Under the pieces are notes generated by a model. The model did no database searches. It was given only the letters and a program-made list of their open reading frames with translations, and had not been told where the DNA came from. The translations under genes were made by a program, and so were the position numbers. A DNA stretch of 64,000 nt from JAOBAU01 sp034667465 (GTDB lineage Bacteria; Acidobacteriota; Thermoanaerobaculia; Gp7-AA8), in NCBI GenBank assembly GCA_034667465.1, contig JAXDJV010000025.1, forward strand, positions 186,001 through 250,000, given 5' to 3'. Of this stretch, positions 61,477 to 64,000 are shown in pieces; position 1 is the first letter of the stretch, and each line of letters starts with the position of its first letter.

Positions 61477-64000
61477 ATGAAAGAAGAGTTAGACAAACGA
61501 TACGAACCGGCCGCCATCGAACAGCGGCTTTATCAGTTCTGGGAGGAAGGCGAATTCTTCACGCCTGATGCCGATCCGGAACGCCCGAAATTTTCGATCG
61601 TCATCCCGCCGCCGAACGTCACCGGCCGTCTGCACATCGGCCACGCGCTCGTGAACACGCTGCAGGACATCGTCGTCCGCTGGAAGCGGATGAGCGGCTT
61701 CAACACGCTGTGGCTTCCCGGCACCGATCACGCCGGCATCGCCACGCAGCTGATGGTCGAGCGCGATCTCAACAAGCAGGGCATCAGTCGTCACGACCTC
61801 GGCCGCGAGGGTTTCGAAGCGAAGGTCTGGGAGTGGAAGGAATCGTACGGCCACCAGATCATCGATCAGCTCAAACGCCTCGGCGCTTCCGCCGACTGGA
61901 CGCGTCTCCGCTTCACGCTCGATGAAGGGCTGTCGCGCGCCGTGCGCCACGTCTTCGTCACGCTCTACAACGACGGCCTGATCTATCGCAGCCTGGCGAT
62001 GGTGAACTGGTGCCCGCATTGCCGCACCGCCATCTCCGACGTCGAGGTCGAATTCCACGAGCGCAACAGCCGCCTCTACAACATTGATTATCCGGTCGCC
62101 GGTTCCGATCGAAAGCTGACCGTCGCCACGACGCGTCCCGAAACGATGCTCGGCGATACCGGCGTCGCCGTGCATCCCGACGACGAGCGCTACAAAGATC
62201 TGATCGGACTGGAAGTGATTCTTCCGATCGTCAATCGCCGCATTCCGATCGTCGGCGACGCGATCCTCGTCGATCCGGCGTTCGGCACCGGCGTCGTCAA
62301 AGTCACTCCCGCGCACGATCGCAATGACTACGAAGCGGGACTGCGCAACAACCTCGCGCAACTCCAGGTCATCGCCGATGACGGACGGATGAACGCCGCC
62401 GCCGGCGCGGAGTACGAAGGGCTCGATCGCTTCGAAGCGCGCAAGCGCGTCATCGAAAAACTCGAAGAGCTCGGCGCGCTGGCAGGCTCGAAGGAGTACA
62501 CGCACTCGGTCGGCATTCACGGCAAGTGCGACACGGTCATCGAGCCGATGATCTCGCGGCAGTGGTTCGTGAAAATCGAGCCGCTCGCGAAGCCGGCCAT
62601 CGACGTCGTCCGCGACGGAACGATCCAGATCATTCCGCAAACGTGGGAGTCGACGTACTTCAACTGGATGGAGAACATCCACGACTGGACGATCTCGCGG
62701 CAGCTCTGGTGGGGACATCGCATCCCGGCGTTCTATTGCGCGAACGAGCACGTCATCGTCAGCGAGACCGATCCGTCGTCGTGTCCCGAATGCGCTTCGA
62801 CCGACATCCGCCAGGAGACCGACGTGCTCGACACGTGGTTCTCTTCCGCGCTCTGGCCGTTCTCGACGATGGGCTGGCCGGAGGAAACTCCGGACTACAA
62901 AACGTTCTATCCGACCGACACGCTGATCACCGGTTTCGACATCCTCTTTTTCTGGGTGGCGCGGATGATCATGATGGGTCTCCGCTTCACCGGCAAAGCG
63001 CCGTTCAGCTACGTCTTCCTCAATGGTCTCGTGCGCGACGAGCACGGACAGAAGATGTCGAAGACGAAAGGGAACGTCATCGATCCGCTCGACGTGATCG
63101 ACGAGTTCGGCGCCGACGCCGTCCGCTTCACGCTGGCCATCTTTGCGTCGGGCCGCGACATTCCGCTGGCGCGCAGCCGCATGCAGGGCTACTCCGCATT
63201 CGCGAACAAAATCTGGAACGCGGCGCGCTTCGCGATGATGCACATCGACGTCGACCTGAAGTCGGCCGGCTCGATCGATCGCGATTCCCTGCGCATCGTC
63301 GAACGCTGGATTCTTTCGCGTCTCAACGAGACGACGTCGACGGTCAACAAGGCACTCTCCGCGTTCCGTTTCGATGAAGCGTCGAACGCGATCTATCACT
63401 TCTTCTGGCACGAGTTCTGTGACTGGTACATCGAGATGTCGAAGCCGGTGCTGCTCGGCAAGCACGGCACCGAAGACGACAAACGCAAAGCGAAGCGCGT
63501 GATGCTGGAAGTGCTCGATCGCTCGCTGCGGCTGCTGCATCCGTTCATGCCGTTCATCACCGAAGAGATCTGGCAGAAGCTCGGCGGCGTGGAGCCATCG
63601 ATCATGGTCGCGCCGTATCCGATCGCCGAAGAAGTGCTCGAAGATTCGGAAGCGGAACGGATCATCAACGCCGTGACGTCGATGATCTCGACGGTGCGCA
63701 ACGTGCGTGCGGAGCGCGGCTTCGCGCCGAAGGATCGCTTCAAGCTTTACGTCAGCGCACACGGACGCGACGAGAAGTTCTTCTCCGATTACGCGTATCT
63801 GCTCACCGAACTTGCGCGACTCGACGCCGTCATTCTGAATACGGAGCCGCCCGCCGGCGCGCATCACGACGTCGTGGCCGGCTTCACGATCTCGATCGAG
63901 TTCCCGCCGAAAGAGATCACAAAGGAGCAGCTCGAGAAGACGCAGCGCGAGATCGAGAAAGCGCACAAAGAGCTCGGCGTGCTCGACGCGCAGCTCGGCA
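61477..64000 (+). CDS. valS: Valyl-tRNA synthetase (3' end beyond window)
   Basis: About 841 codons are visible from the ATG at 61477, and the frame is open to the edge of the window, so the end is missing. Class I signatures are present: HIGH in PPPNVTGRLHIGHAL, KMSKS-like QKMSKTKGN, and the editing-domain motif TTRPETMLGDT. VLDTWFSSALWPFSTMG identifies the ValRS branch. The long opposite-strand reading is a shadow. It is divergent from tsaD with a 30-bp gap. Confidence 0.98.
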   Translation, partial: MKEELDKRYEPAAIEQRLYQFWEEGEFFTPDADPERPKFSIVIPPPNVTGRLHIGHALVNTLQDIVVRWKRMSGFNTLWLPGTDHAGIATQLMVERDLNKQGISRHDLGREGFEAKVWEWKESYGHQIIDQLKRLGASADWTRLRFTLDEGLSRAVRHVFVTLYNDGLIYRSLAMVNWCPHCRTAISDVEVEFHERNSRLYNIDYPVAGSDRKLTVATTRPETMLGDTGVAVHPDDERYKDLIGLEVILPIVNRRIPIVGDAILVDPAFGTGVVKVTPAHDRNDYEAGLRNNLAQLQVIADDGRMNAAAGAEYEGLDRFEARKRVIEKLEELGALAGSKEYTHSVGIHGKCDTVIEPMISRQWFVKIEPLAKPAIDVVRDGTIQIIPQTWESTYFNWMENIHDWTISRQLWWGHRIPAFYCANEHVIVSETDPSSCPECASTDIRQETDVLDTWFSSALWPFSTMGWPEETPDYKTFYPTDTLITGFDILFFWVARMIMMGLRFTGKAPFSYVFLNGLVRDEHGQKMSKTKGNVIDPLDVIDEFGADAVRFTLAIFASGRDIPLARSRMQGYSAFANKIWNAARFAMMHIDVDLKSAGSIDRDSLRIVERWILSRLNETTSTVNKALSAFRFDEASNAIYHFFWHEFCDWYIEMSKPVLLGKHGTEDDKRKAKRVMLEVLDRSLRLLHPFMPFITEEIWQKLGGVEPSIMVAPYPIAEEVLEDSEAERIINAVTSMISTVRNVRAERGFAPKDRFKLYVSAHGRDEKFFSDYAYLLTELARLDAVILNTEPPAGAHHDVVAGFTISIEFPPKEITKEQLEKTQREIEKAHKELGVLDAQLG

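Noticed and set aside
61489..63966. 825-residue open frame on the minus strand over valS
   Set aside because: It is the antisense shadow of a well-conserved gene in GC-rich DNA, with Arg/Asp/Val-heavy composition and no domain. The + strand frame has all ValRS motifs.

Overview
The window is a GC-rich (about 60% or more by eye), densely coded bacterial chromosome segment with about 50 protein-coding genes. I saw no rRNA, tRNA, phage, insertion sequence or CRISPR. The gene types fit Acidobacteriota, possibly a Thermoanaerobaculia-like lineage: a Ser/Thr kinase fused to a TolB-like propeller, a carboxypeptidase-regulatory-domain TonB receptor of about 1000 residues, a sulfatase-TPR lipoprotein, an M13 peptidase, class II ribonucleotide reductase, split HldE genes and many short dispersed palindromes. 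That assignment is inference from gene content only.

Layout. 1-7.8 kb (minus strand): a Tat-exported amidase, an O-methyltransferase, a kinase-propeller protein and an M13 peptidase. 7.8-17.4 kb (plus): a copper-radical-oxidase-like protein, an M16C peptidase and a giant Lhr-type helicase. 17.4-21.6 kb (minus): six tightly packed genes with a DUF692/MNIO enzyme, a membrane protein with a Cys-Gly repeat tail, a 66-residue helical protein, a degenerate nucleotidyltransferase, a DUF4166 protein and an SRPBCC-DoxX-like protein. I consider this the most likely unusual system, probably a peptide or protein modification locus. 21.7-26.3 kb: a secreted hypothetical protein, then nrdJ with a 49-codon leader ORF, a strong promoter, two NrdR-type boxes and an 11-bp-periodic array of DnaA-box-like motifs. 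26.4-30.9 kb: DUF4401/DUF2157 membrane proteins, a UbiA prenyltransferase, a NYN-LOTUS protein and a DinB protein. 31-37 kb: an ABC exporter, two paralogous small secreted proteins, nadB, a methyltransferase and a Spy-like lipoprotein. 37.2-44 kb (minus): ruvB and the type IV pilus set pilB-pilT-pilC with a PilS-like kinase. 44.2-47.7 kb: DUF3108, a heptosyltransferase, the split HldE pair and a DUF5522 protein. 47.7-53.6 kb: CheW, an MCP, a double-FHA protein, a diguanylate cyclase, a small HTH-like protein, LexA and an XRE regulator. 53.7-64 kb: sulfatase-TPR, TonB receptor, TIGR01777 epimerase, tsaD and a truncated valS.

A second theme is short palindromic repeats of at least four kinds. 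They sit at gene junctions, and some lie in frame inside genes. Inverted arrays of the heptamer GGATGAA/GGATGAG supply the stop codon and a shared KDEG tail to three unrelated genes, and the start codon of a fourth. Shared pathways are visible for pilus motor function and twitching (pilB/T/C/S), heptose-type sugar activation and transfer (46-45 kb), SOS control (lexA), DNA precursor supply (nrdJ) and NAD synthesis (nadB).
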